NCBI GenBank assembly: GCA_945906965.1
Contig: CAMDRP010000017.1
Coordinates: 1 to 39,474 of the forward strand
Length of the DNA stretch: 39,474 nt
Origin: Opitutus sp. GAS368
Lineage (GTDB): Bacteria; Verrucomicrobiota; Verrucomicrobiia; Opitutales; Opitutaceae
Direction of reading: 5' to 3'
Position numbers and translations under genes: made by a program. Position 1 is the stretch's first letter, and every line of letters starts with the position of its first letter. The notes under the pieces were generated by a model. The model ran no database searches. It saw nothing but the letters and a program-made list of their open reading frames with translations, and was not told where the DNA came from. Positions 1-8,163 of this stretch are shown one piece after another.

Positions 1-1
1 C

Positions 2-778
2 GCGCCACGTTATTTTATCCAGAGTGCGATATTCTGGGCGACGCTGGGCGTTTTGATCATCGAAATGAAAGTCGCGCCGGCGCGGTTTTGGCGGATGTGT
101 CTGCCGGTGATCGGGCTCGTGGGCATCTTTAACATTGTGGCGACGCAACGTTACTTGCCGGTGGCGGAACGGTTTTTCCGGCAGCGCTTGGAGGCGATTC
201 GCTATTACGATAAATGGCTGACGTTGGCCGGTGCGCCCTATGCATTGCACCCGGACGCGGCGCTCGCCGATCGCGTCCTCAAGGCCGCCGCCCAACGCGG
301 CATCTTTCGCCTCCAATCGCGTTCATCGCCGCCGATTGCGGTGAGATTGCCTGCTAAAGAGATGGCGATGGATTACTATCTGGATGAAGTCTCTATCGGT
401 AGCGGGCGGATTCATATCCGTGGCTGGATGCTCCCGCGCGGGCCTTGGAAGGACGAATATCGTCCGCACCTTGTTTTCAAAGCGGGGGATAGCGAATTCG
501 TTTTCCGCGGCCGACGTGAGCGTCGATTGGATGTAGCCGAGCTTTATAAACGGCCTGAGGCCGAGGAGGCGGGGTTTCTTTTTGTGATTCGCCGGGTTGA
601 ATTACCGCCCACGGAGCTGCAAGTTTCGCTGGAGTTGCGCTCGACCAAACAAGCGATCTTCACCCACACCGACCATCGCATCAATAATCAGGAGAATTTT
701 AATCCTGCGCCGTTGGCTGCGTTACCGCCTTCGCTTTGGAAGCCATCTCGGCAGATTTTTATTGGGGTGCTACCCTGA
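2..778 (+). CDS. C-terminal part of a membrane protein of unknown function (5' end outside window)
   Basis: The frame is open to the window edge, so the true start lies upstream; TTG at 53 is the first possible start inside but is probably internal. The visible part begins with a hydrophobic stretch (ending around VLIIEMK) and a second one (LPVIGLVGIFNIV), which look like the last membrane helices. A soluble domain follows. Its last ~100 residues read like a beta-sandwich: IRGWMLPRG, then a charged turn and an R-R-LDVAELY...PEAEEAGFLFVI pattern. This resembles the R-x-DVA-x-x-(G/K)-x-PEA...GF motif of small beta domains found attached to bacterial glycosyltransferases and cell-surface polysaccharide proteins; that link is from memory of the pattern and is weak. 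No function is assigned. Confidence 0.6.
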   Translation, partial: APRYFIQSAIFWATLGVLIIEMKVAPARFWRMCLPVIGLVGIFNIVATQRYLPVAERFFRQRLEAIRYYDKWLTLAGAPYALHPDAALADRVLKAAAQRGIFRLQSRSSPPIAVRLPAKEMAMDYYLDEVSIGSGRIHIRGWMLPRGPWKDEYRPHLVFKAGDSEFVFRGRRERRLDVAELYKRPEAEEAGFLFVIRRVELPPTELQVSLELRSTKQAIFTHTDHRINNQENFNPAPLAALPPSLWKPSRQIFIGVLP

Positions 779-811
779 TCCAGCACTGCTGAGTCGAATC
801 TACGCCGACGG

Positions 812-1558
812 TTAGGCCGAATCCGAACTCGCTTGCCGGCGGAGATTATCGAAGACGATTGCGGCGGCGACGCCGGCGTTGAGCGATTCGGCGGCGCCGT
901 AGCGCGGGATCGTCACGCGGCGTGTGATCAACGCCGCGACCGCCGGCGACAACCCGCGGCCTTCACTGCCGATCACGATCACCGCATCGCGCAACGCCGG
1001 GAGCTCATGCACATCGTCGCCGGTCAGATCGCAACCGAGTACGGGCACGTTTAACCCGACGAGTGCGGTCGCGAGTTCCGCGGTGTGCGCACGCACGCGG
1101 GCGAAGGAGCCCATACTGGCGTTGATGACTTTTTGGGAAAAGAGATCGGCGCAATCGGGCGAGAGTACGACGCGCTCCAGCGCAAACCAATCGGCGAGCC
1201 GTAGCAGCGTGCCGACATTACCGGCGTCTTGCACGCCATCGAGGGCGAGCGTGAGACCACGGTTGAGATCGCTTGGCGCGAGCGCGGTGCGCGTGATGGC
1301 GCCGACAGCGAGTACGGACGACGGAGCGGGAAAATGACTGGCTCGCGCCATTTCTTCAGGCGTTAGGCCGTGAGTTTTGTAACCGGTCCAAGCGGGCGTG
1401 CCGTAGATTTCGGAAAACGGAAAGTTGGCCGCGAGGAGTTCGGCAACGACTTTTTCGCCTTCGACAACGTAGAGGCCGAGTGCTTCCCGGTTTTTTTTCT
1501 CGCGTAAGGAGCGGAGGCGTTGGAGATCGGCTTTGGTCGGCATCGCGGATAACACCAT
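812..1558 (-). CDS. TrmH/SpoU-family RNA 2'-O-methyltransferase
   Basis: A 248-residue protein of the SPOUT superfamily, which transfers methyl from S-adenosylmethionine to a ribose 2'-OH in tRNA or rRNA. The N-terminal part (about 20-100) fits the substrate-binding domain (YVVEGEKVVAELL). The catalytic part shows the SpoU signatures in order: LDGVQDAGNVGTLLR (motif 1, with the N and R expected near the active site), VIGSEGRGLSP (motif 2) and IPRYGAAESLNAGVAAAIVF (motif 3, forming the knot and cofactor loop). Length is normal for the family. The start may be the ATG at 1558 or the one at 1543 (MPTKADL); neither has a clear Shine-Dalgarno sequence. It is transcribed divergently from the TPR gene. 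The exact RNA target cannot be read from sequence. Confidence 0.9.
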   Translation of the reverse strand: MVLSAMPTKADLQRLRSLREKKNREALGLYVVEGEKVVAELLAANFPFSEIYGTPAWTGYKTHGLTPEEMARASHFPAPSSVLAVGAITRTALAPSDLNRGLTLALDGVQDAGNVGTLLRLADWFALERVVLSPDCADLFSQKVINASMGSFARVRAHTAELATALVGLNVPVLGCDLTGDDVHELPALRDAVIVIGSEGRGLSPAVAALITRRVTIPRYGAAESLNAGVAAAIVFDNLRRQASSDSA

Positions 1559-1627
1559 GACGGGCTGCGGGGTCGCGGCTCAAGCGCGGGTTTGCGCCCC
1601 GTGGGAGAAAACGTCCACGCTCGGCCG

Positions 1628-3430
1628 ATGAATCGGAGTGCAACGCCCCCTCTTGGAAATAGGCGCGGTCTCGCGCTGGCGCTTGGCGGCCTGCTGGTGG
1701 TGATGGCGTGGGCGGGGAGTTTCGGCGCGCCGTTCGTCTTTGATGACATCGCGGCGGTGCGGGAAAATCCCACGCTGCGCGCATGGGGTAAACTCGGCGA
1801 GGTGCTGGCGCCGCCGGCGGGACTATCGGTGAGCGGCCGTCCGGTGGCGAATGCGTCGTTGGCGTTTAGTTATGCGCTGAGCGGGGAGCAACCGTGGGGT
1901 TATCACGCGGTCAACCTCGCGCTGCATCTGGCGACGGCGGGGTTGTTGGCGGGAGTGGTGCGGCGGACGTTGCGGCGGCCGGGGCTGCGGGAAAAATTTG
2001 GCGCAGCGGCGGATGAACTCGCGCTGCTGGTGGCGGCGGTGTGGGCGCTGCATCCGTTGCAGACGGCGACGGTGACGTACGTGATGCAGCGCACGGAAGG
2101 ACTCGCGGGATTCTTCGCGGTGGCGACGCTTTATGGTTTTTTGCGCGGCGTGGAAGGTGAGCGCGGTGGCCGAGGTTGGTTGGTGGCGGCGATCGTGGCG
2201 TGCGCGCTTGGGATGGGGAGCAAGGAAGTGATGGTCGTGGTACCGGTGATGGTATTTTTCTATGATCGCACGTGGGTCGCGGGAAATTTCGTAGCCGCGT
2301 GGCGAGCGCGGAGACTTTTTTACGCAGGACTGGGCGCAACGTGGCTGGTGCTTGCGGCATGTCTACTGGCGAAGGGCCGCGATGGGTCGGCGGGATGGGA
2401 TGCGGGCATGAGTGTGACGGCGTATGCGCTCACGCAGGGCGAGGCGATTTGGCGTTACCTCGGGCTCGTGGTGTGGCCGGCGCGGCTGGTTTTTGATTAC
2501 GGCACGGAGCTTTCGATCAATTTCGTGGCGGTGGCCGGAGTTGTGGTGTTGATCGGGGCGACGGCGTGGGCGCTGGTGCGGCGGCCGGGGGCGGGTTTTT
2601 TGGGCTTTCTATTTTTCGCGCTGCTCGCGCCGAGTTCGAGTTTCGTACCGGTGGCGACGCAGACGATGGCGGAGCATCGGATGTATCTGCCGCTGGCGGT
2701 GCTCGTGAGCGCGGCGGTGCTCGGGGCCTATGCGTGGCTCGGGCGGCGGAGTCTTTGGCTGTGGGCGGCGGTCGCGCTGGCGGGTGGCGTGGGGACGTGG
2801 GTGCGGAATCTCGATTACCGCAGTGAGCGGGCGATCTGGGCGGACACCGTGGCGAAGCGGCCGGGGAATGCGCGGGCGCACTTTAATCTCGGCGTGGCGT
2901 TGAGCGCGGGCGGCGACAAAGCGGGCGCGCGGGCGGCCTGGGCGGCGACGCTGCGGATCGAACCGGCGCACGTGGGCGCGTCGGCGAAGCTGGCGGAATC
3001 GCTGGCGGAGGCGGGGCGCGCAGAGGAGTCGCTCGGATATTTTGAAACCGCGGCGCGGGGAGGGCGGAGCGATGGAGTTTTTCTGAATAACTGGGGGAGT
3101 GCGTTGCTGGCGGCGGGGCGGGCGGCGGCGGCGCGGGAGAAATTTACAGCGGCGCAAGGGCGCTTGCCGGAGTCGGCGGAGGTGCGGTTCAACGTGGGCA
3201 ACGTGCTGGTGGCGCTCGGGCGCGGGGCGGAGGCGATCGAGGCGTTTCGCGCGGCGGTGCGGCTGCGGCCAGAGTATGGAGAAGCGCACTACAACCTCGG
3301 CGTGGCGCTGAGCGGGGCGGGCCAGTATGGGGCGGCGCTCACGGAATTTGAAACAGCGCTGCGGCTGGTGCCGGCAGATGAATCGGCGCGGCGGAACGTG
3401 GCGGCGTTGCGCGCGTATTTGCGCAAATAA
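1628..3430 (+). CDS. TMTC-like membrane protein with C-terminal TPR repeats
   Basis: A 600-residue polytopic protein from the ATG at 1628; an in-frame TTG at 1592 would add 12 residues of unlikely sequence. Residues ~14-400 are membrane helices and loops in the style of GT-C glycosyltransferases: a first helix, then an external loop with FVFDD (Asp39/Asp40, the place of the GT-C acidic motif) and GYHAVNLALHLATAGLL. A TM-rich region to about 400 follows. The last ~190 residues hold about five tetratricopeptide repeats (ARAHFNLGVALSAGG, VRFNVGNVLVALGR, AHYNLGVALSGAGQ). This is the architecture of TMTC-type (transmembrane and TPR-containing) proteins, whose animal members are O-mannosyltransferases. 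Bacterial relatives are common but mostly uncharacterised. Glycosyl transfer is therefore inferred, and the acceptor is unknown. Confidence 0.75.
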   Translation: MNRSATPPLGNRRGLALALGGLLVVMAWAGSFGAPFVFDDIAAVRENPTLRAWGKLGEVLAPPAGLSVSGRPVANASLAFSYALSGEQPWGYHAVNLALHLATAGLLAGVVRRTLRRPGLREKFGAAADELALLVAAVWALHPLQTATVTYVMQRTEGLAGFFAVATLYGFLRGVEGERGGRGWLVAAIVACALGMGSKEVMVVVPVMVFFYDRTWVAGNFVAAWRARRLFYAGLGATWLVLAACLLAKGRDGSAGWDAGMSVTAYALTQGEAIWRYLGLVVWPARLVFDYGTELSINFVAVAGVVVLIGATAWALVRRPGAGFLGFLFFALLAPSSSFVPVATQTMAEHRMYLPLAVLVSAAVLGAYAWLGRRSLWLWAAVALAGGVGTWVRNLDYRSERAIWADTVAKRPGNARAHFNLGVALSAGGDKAGARAAWAATLRIEPAHVGASAKLAESLAEAGRAEESLGYFETAARGGRSDGVFLNNWGSALLAAGRAAAAREKFTAAQGRLPESAEVRFNVGNVLVALGRGAEAIEAFRAAVRLRPEYGEAHYNLGVALSGAGQYGAALTEFETALRLVPADESARRNVAALRAYLRK

Positions 3431-3456
3431 AAAGGCGGCGCCGGAGAGGCGCCGCC
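3425..3456 (-). terminator. Intrinsic terminator of TonB-dependent receptor 1
   Basis: A 9-bp perfect GC-only stem GGCGGCGCC / GGCGCCGCC (3434-3442 and 3448-3456) with loop GGAGA. On the minus strand it is followed by TTTTTATTT, a classical U-tract. It sits 30 bp past the receptor stop codon. The U-tract overlaps the TAA stop of the convergent TPR gene. Confidence 0.85.
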
Positions 3457-3486
3457 TGAAGGAAGGAACAGATTTCGAGCTGCGGC

Positions 3487-6400
3487 TTAGTTGCGGTCGA
3501 GGAACGGCAACTTGATCGCGTCGAGGTTGGCCGTGAAGGAGAGGACGTAGCTGGCGCCGAAGTCGCGGCGGGTGAGGAGGCGGCCGGAGAGGTAAGTCTT
3601 GAGCGACGGATCTTTTAAGATGTTCGAGCCGGTGAGTTCGAGCGCGTAAGAGCGGTTGAAGCGGTAGCGCATCGTGAAGTCCCAGCGCTGGTGGCGCGCT
3701 TCGATTTGGCGGCGGAGATCAGTGGTCGAGGCGCCTTGGGCCGTGCGGTAACCGCTCGGTTTAATCTCCGTGCGGGCTTGCAGGTAGAAGCCGCGCGCCG
3801 GCGTGGCGTAGCTAACCCCGTAGCTGGCGTTCCAGTCGTAAAAGTTGTTTGCGACGGTAGGTTTTACGATGAGGCCCTGACGGTTGGGGGCTTGGCCTTT
3901 ATAGTTCTTGGTGTAGTTGACGAAGACCTCGATGCCTTGGATGGCTTGGGGTAACGCCTTCAAGTAGGGCTTGAGCGGTTGGCGGCCGCTAATTTCTAGA
4001 CCCTCGAAGAAACCCTTGCCGCCGTTTTCCTGGGTATTGAGGACGTAGCCAGCGTAGGCGCCGTCGAAACCGTTATCGTCACCGGGCTCGACGTACGTTT
4101 GCTCGTTGATGATGTAGTCCTTGATGTTCTTGCGGAACCAACCGACCGAAAGCACGCCGGCCGATGCGGTAAAATATTGGAGTTCGGCGTCGAGATTTTG
4201 AGAATATTGGGGAGTGAGGGCGGTGTTGTTGATGCTGATGTTGGGAATCGCCGCGGTATCATTGACCGTCGTGTTTGGCAGAATCGTTTGTACGCCGGGG
4301 CGAGACATGGAGCGAGTCGACGCGATCCGGAAGACCAGATCCGGCGTGAAGCGGTAGGTGAGCTGCGCATTGGGGAAGTAGTCGAGGTAGTCGCTGGTCG
4401 CGCGCTGGGTCTGGGAGTAGATGGCCTGGAACCACGGTTTGGAATTGGTCACAAGCCCAGTGCCGAGCGAAGTCTTGCGGACGGCGCCACGGGCAAAGTT
4501 CTCCGTCTGCTCGGCACGCACACCGAGGAGGAGCGTGAGGCGGTTGGTGATCTTCACGGTCGCCGAGGTGTAGGCGGAGGTGATGACCTGGGTGATGCTC
4601 TGGGAATTGACGGCTTGGCGCTGGACGTTGGTGGGCTGGATGTCTTGGAACGCGTTCGGGTATTGGCGCATGTAGGCCGCGACTTTGTAGGGATCGATGA
4701 GCGGTGGGGTCTTGATGCCGAAGAGAAATTTGTCGCCGTAGGTGGTGTCGGCAAAGGAGGCGGCGTTGATGAGCTCGTCGCCGCTGGCGGCGATGCCGTC
4801 CGGTCCGCGGAAATCGAGGACGATCTGCCCGGCGGCCTTGCGGCGTTGGATGCGGTAGAGGCCCGCGCCAGACCGGAACTCGACGGGGAAGCGCCATTCC
4901 GCGAAGTTGCCGCGGAGGTCAGTCTTCAAGTTGATCGTTCGGTCGTTTTGAAAACGGGGCGAGGTCTGGAGGCCGAAGCTAGATTGGTCGTAGCTGTTAA
5001 GATTGTAGAGATCGGGGCCGGCCAACTGGGTCAGGTTCGTGGGGGCGGCGCGGTCTGGCGTGCCTTGGATACGGTAGGTGACGCCTTTGGTTGGAATCAG
5101 ATTCCACTGGGCGGATTGGATCATCTCGGGCAGATCAGCGACCTTGGAGTCGGATTTACTGTAGTTGGCTGTGGCGTCGAGTCGCCAGCGACCCAGGGTG
5201 TGGCGAAGGCCGAGGTTGTAGGAAAAATTGGCGCTGGTGTAGTCGGAGTAATCGGCGAAGACATCGACCTGACCGTTTTGTACGGTGGTATCTGTCGCCG
5301 AAGCGCCGGGCAGAAGGGTGCTTTGCGAGGTGCCTGTGGTGATGGGCCTAAGGCGGAACGTATGGCTACGGTTCTGGCTGAGGTAACCATTGTAGGTGAA
5401 GCCGGCGTTAAGTACGGTGCGCGCTCCGAGTTTGTAATCGGCCCGGAGGCTGCCGTTGCGGCGGAACTTAACTTGTGGGCCATCGACGAGGGTAAAGGTG
5501 TCGAGGCGGACTGGCACGGCATCGGTGAGCGGGGCGGCGGTGGTGCCGGTGGCCAGGGCGGTGTAGCCCACGCCGTTGTTGTGGGACGGGTTGATGTTGT
5601 TGGTCTCGGCGTAGGAGAAGGTGAGGCCGAGGGTGTTCCGCAAGAAAGCCTCGGAGTACACGACGCTGGCGCCGGGCTTCAGGCGGTTGGTGGGACGGGT
5701 GCCGGGACCGGCGACGTCTTTGAAGGTGAGCATCTCGCTATTGGCGTTGATCAGCAAAACGGTGCGGAATACGCGGCGCTTTTGGTCGAAGGCGTTTTTC
5801 GTGACGGCGTTGATCACGCCGCCGGTGGAGGGGGCCATCCAGGGGGGCGGGGCTTTGTAGACTTCGACGGACTCGATGTTGTTGATGCTGGCCTGAGTGA
5901 ATTCGAAGGCGCGGCTGGAGGCGTCGGACGAGCCGGTGCTGGAGCGCGGCGGGGAGCCGGCGGCGGCGGGCGTCTGACCGTCGATGGTGAAGAGCGTGGC
6001 CTCGGGATCTTGGCCGCGGACAGACACGGTGGCCGCGTCGGCGTTGGAGTAGTTCACGAGGAGGCCGGGGACGTATTTGAGGAATTCACCGATGTTGCCC
6101 TCGGGGACCTCCCCAAGCATGTCGGCAGAGATGGCGGTCATGAAGTAGTCAGCTTTCTTCTGTTTGTTGACCTGGGCGGCGTTGCCCTCGATCTCGCTGG
6201 CGACGACGAACGCGCCGAGTTTGTAGATACCGGCGGTAAGTGCGAAATCTTGGGCGACGTTTTGTCCGGCGCTGACGGTGACGGTTTGTTTTTGGCTATC
6301 GAGACCCGCGTAAGAGACGGCGGCGGTGTAGGTGCCGGGTTTGACGTTGAGTAAAGTGTAGGAACCGTCGCGGTCGGTGAGGGCTCGGTAGGCGGTGCCC

Positions 6401-6585
6401 TCGAGCAGGACCTCGGCTTCGCCAAGATATTGATTGGTGGCCTGATTGGAGACGCGGCCCGCGAGGTTGCCGGTCGTGGCGGAAGCTTGGGCGCCGAAGG
6501 CCGCAGGCATGACGGCGGCGACGGCCAAGGCAAAGTACGCGAGGTAACGTGAGATTTGGAAACGTTTCATAATGCTATCAATCAT
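3487..6585 (-). CDS. TonB-dependent outer-membrane receptor 1 with carboxypeptidase-regulatory-like N-terminal domain
   Basis: About 1032 residues. A signal peptide (KRFQISRYLAYFALAVAAVMPAAFGAQA) is followed by a CarboxypepD_reg-like beta domain (residues ~38-115: NLAGRVSNQATNQYLGEAEV, DRDGSYTLLNVKPGTY). Then comes the plug (about 130-270: ADMLGEVPEGNIGEFLKYVPG, VSVRGQDPEATLFTIDGQ, ASINNIESVEVYK, STGGVINAVTK) and a large beta-barrel. This is the oar/SusC-like arrangement of energised outer-membrane importers; no SusD partner is nearby. Two starts are possible, ATG at 6585 or ATG at 6570 (MKRFQIS); the second gives a more normal signal peptide. The C-terminus is odd: after a likely last strand (FGASYVLSFTANL) it has eleven more residues and ends in Asn, not the usual aromatic residue. 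The substrate is unknown; the divergent sulfatase suggests a sulfated glycan, which is inference. Confidence 0.92.
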   Translation of the reverse strand: MIDSIMKRFQISRYLAYFALAVAAVMPAAFGAQASATTGNLAGRVSNQATNQYLGEAEVLLEGTAYRALTDRDGSYTLLNVKPGTYTAAVSYAGLDSQKQTVTVSAGQNVAQDFALTAGIYKLGAFVVASEIEGNAAQVNKQKKADYFMTAISADMLGEVPEGNIGEFLKYVPGLLVNYSNADAATVSVRGQDPEATLFTIDGQTPAAAGSPPRSSTGSSDASSRAFEFTQASINNIESVEVYKAPPPWMAPSTGGVINAVTKNAFDQKRRVFRTVLLINANSEMLTFKDVAGPGTRPTNRLKPGASVVYSEAFLRNTLGLTFSYAETNNINPSHNNGVGYTALATGTTAAPLTDAVPVRLDTFTLVDGPQVKFRRNGSLRADYKLGARTVLNAGFTYNGYLSQNRSHTFRLRPITTGTSQSTLLPGASATDTTVQNGQVDVFADYSDYTSANFSYNLGLRHTLGRWRLDATANYSKSDSKVADLPEMIQSAQWNLIPTKGVTYRIQGTPDRAAPTNLTQLAGPDLYNLNSYDQSSFGLQTSPRFQNDRTINLKTDLRGNFAEWRFPVEFRSGAGLYRIQRRKAAGQIVLDFRGPDGIAASGDELINAASFADTTYGDKFLFGIKTPPLIDPYKVAAYMRQYPNAFQDIQPTNVQRQAVNSQSITQVITSAYTSATVKITNRLTLLLGVRAEQTENFARGAVRKTSLGTGLVTNSKPWFQAIYSQTQRATSDYLDYFPNAQLTYRFTPDLVFRIASTRSMSRPGVQTILPNTTVNDTAAIPNISINNTALTPQYSQNLDAELQYFTASAGVLSVGWFRKNIKDYIINEQTYVEPGDDNGFDGAYAGYVLNTQENGGKGFFEGLEISGRQPLKPYLKALPQAIQGIEVFVNYTKNYKGQAPNRQGLIVKPTVANNFYDWNASYGVSYATPARGFYLQARTEIKPSGYRTAQGASTTDLRRQIEARHQRWDFTMRYRFNRSYALELTGSNILKDPSLKTYLSGRLLTRRDFGASYVLSFTANLDAIKLPFLDRN

Positions 6586-6607
6586 CGGTCAGGGTTTGCG
6601 GTCAGGG
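6586..6607. repeat. Pair of CGGTCAGGG direct repeats in the divergent promoter region
   Basis: Two identical 9-mers CGGTCAGGG start at 6586 and 6599, 13 bp apart, immediately upstream of the receptor 1 reading frame. They lie in the 191-bp space shared with the divergent Gfo/Idh gene. They could be a regulator site or chance; I see no confident -35/-10 pair around them. Confidence 0.3.
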
Positions 6608-6776
6608 GACGCAGTCTCGGCGGAGGTTTAGGCCGCGGTTCTGTTGGCCGGTTATTCAACGCTTTGGAGCGGGGTGGGCCGAGATTCATTTCCCTCGGAC
6701 AGTCTGATCTTTCGGCACTCGATGAAACGCGCGGGTTGCACCGGCGCTTAAAACAGCTCAGGTGTGAGCTACCCCC

Positions 6777-8099
6777 ATGAATCGAAGAACCTTCATTCAG
6801 AGCACATTAGCGGTCGGAGCGTTCAGCACGGTGAATTTGCAGCTGCGCGGTGAGGATAAAGTTGTGCGAAAATATCGTACGGCGCTGATCGGCGCCGGTT
6901 GGTGGGGGGGTAACATCGTCGGCGAAGCTATGGCCAGCGGCCAGTGCGAGATCGTCGGAGTGTGCGACGCCGATAGTCGGGCGATCGAACGCACGCGTGA
7001 AAAAATTACTCAGCTCAGCGGCGACCAACCGCGCGGTTATCGTGATTACCGCGAACTCCTCGCCAAGGAGAAGCCCGACATCGTGATCGTGGCCACACCG
7101 GATCATTGGCATGCGTTGCCGACGATCGCGGCGGTGCGCGCCGGTGCTCATGTCTACGTCGAAAAACCCACCGCACACACGATCGCGGAAAGCCAGGCGA
7201 TGGTGAAAGCCGCGCGCGCTTGCGACCGCGTGGTGCAAGTCGGGACTCACCGGCGCACGTCGGCCCACACGATCAGCGCACGCGACTTTATCCGCTCCGG
7301 CCGCCTCGGTAAAATTGGTATGGTGCGTTGTTTTATTAATACCCCCGGCAGTGGTCCGGAAAAACCGATCGATAACGAGCCGGCGCCGCCCGAGCTTGAT
7401 TGGGATTTGTGGTGCGGGCCGGCGCCGCTGCGGCCGTTCAACCGCGGGATTCATCCGCGTGGGCATCGCCAGTACCTCGACTTCGCCAACGGCACGATCG
7501 CCGATTGGGGCGTGCATTGGTTTGACCAAGTTTTGTGGGTCACCGATGAGCGGTGGCCGAAGAGCGTGTTTTCCACGGGCGGTCGTCCGATCAAAGGCAC
7601 TCCGATTTTTACGGCGCAGGCGCAGACGAGTGACGCGCCCGATCACCAAGTCGCGCAATTTGCTTTCGAACAATTTTCGGTCACCTGGGAGTCGCGACTC
7701 TTTGGCGGCAACAACGCCGAGAAAGGCGAAGCGGCTGGCTGTTATTTTTACGGGCCAAAGGGTACGATGCACGTGGGCTACCGCCAAGGTTGGACGTTTT
7801 ATCCTGCCAACAAAGACCCGATCATCCACCAAGAGCCGCAACTCAATCAGCCTGACGGGCAAAATATCCGCGAGCTGTGGGCAGATTTTCTAGATGCGAT
7901 AAAAACCGGCCGGCGTCCGATCAGCGACATCGAGGAAGGCCATCGATCGACCAACTGTTCGTTGCTCGCAATGATCAGCTTCAAGCTCGGTCGCAGCGTC
8001 GAGTGGGACGGCGCGAAAGAAGTGATCCTGGGCGATCCGGCTGCGACGGCGCTGTTGCGCCGCGAGTATCGCAAAGGCTGGGATTATCCTGCGGCGTAA
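6777..8099 (+). CDS. Tat-exported Gfo/Idh/MocA-family oxidoreductase
   Basis: 440 residues. The N-terminus is a twin-arginine signal (NRRTFIQSTLAVGAFS), so the protein is probably folded with its cofactor and exported. The Rossmann domain starts at ~34 with the dinucleotide-binding motif ALIGAGWWGG (Gly39, Gly41, Gly44). VVATPDHWHALP (~105-115) and the hallmark EKP (Glu129-Lys130-Pro131) follow, with Lys130 in the catalytic position of the family. The C-terminal GFO_IDH_MocA-type alpha/beta domain includes ADWGVHWFDQVLW. Family members oxidise or reduce sugars and inositols with NAD(P). Tat-exported forms are abundant in Planctomycetes and Verrucomicrobia, mostly without known substrate. The GH109 glycosidase branch is less likely because EKP is retained. 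It is followed 64 bp later by a sulfatase in the same direction. Confidence 0.88.
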   Translation: MNRRTFIQSTLAVGAFSTVNLQLRGEDKVVRKYRTALIGAGWWGGNIVGEAMASGQCEIVGVCDADSRAIERTREKITQLSGDQPRGYRDYRELLAKEKPDIVIVATPDHWHALPTIAAVRAGAHVYVEKPTAHTIAESQAMVKAARACDRVVQVGTHRRTSAHTISARDFIRSGRLGKIGMVRCFINTPGSGPEKPIDNEPAPPELDWDLWCGPAPLRPFNRGIHPRGHRQYLDFANGTIADWGVHWFDQVLWVTDERWPKSVFSTGGRPIKGTPIFTAQAQTSDAPDHQVAQFAFEQFSVTWESRLFGGNNAEKGEAAGCYFYGPKGTMHVGYRQGWTFYPANKDPIIHQEPQLNQPDGQNIRELWADFLDAIKTGRRPISDIEEGHRSTNCSLLAMISFKLGRSVEWDGAKEVILGDPAATALLRREYRKGWDYPAA

Positions 8100-8163
8100 G
8101 CGCTGCGCTCGGCGCGCACACCTTGCCATAATCCGAACTAGAGACTTGGCTTTGATTTACCCC

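Noticed and set aside
4099-6354. Long plus-strand open frame (751 codons) opposite receptor 1
   Set aside because: It is antisense to a clear TonB-dependent receptor, and its Gly/Val/Asp/Arg-rich product has no domain; a GC-rich codon-bias artefact.
6777-8099. Possible GH109 NAD-dependent glycosidase
   Set aside because: The Tat signal and Rossmann fold fit, but the EKP lysine of ordinary oxidoreductases is kept, whereas GH109 enzymes change this motif.
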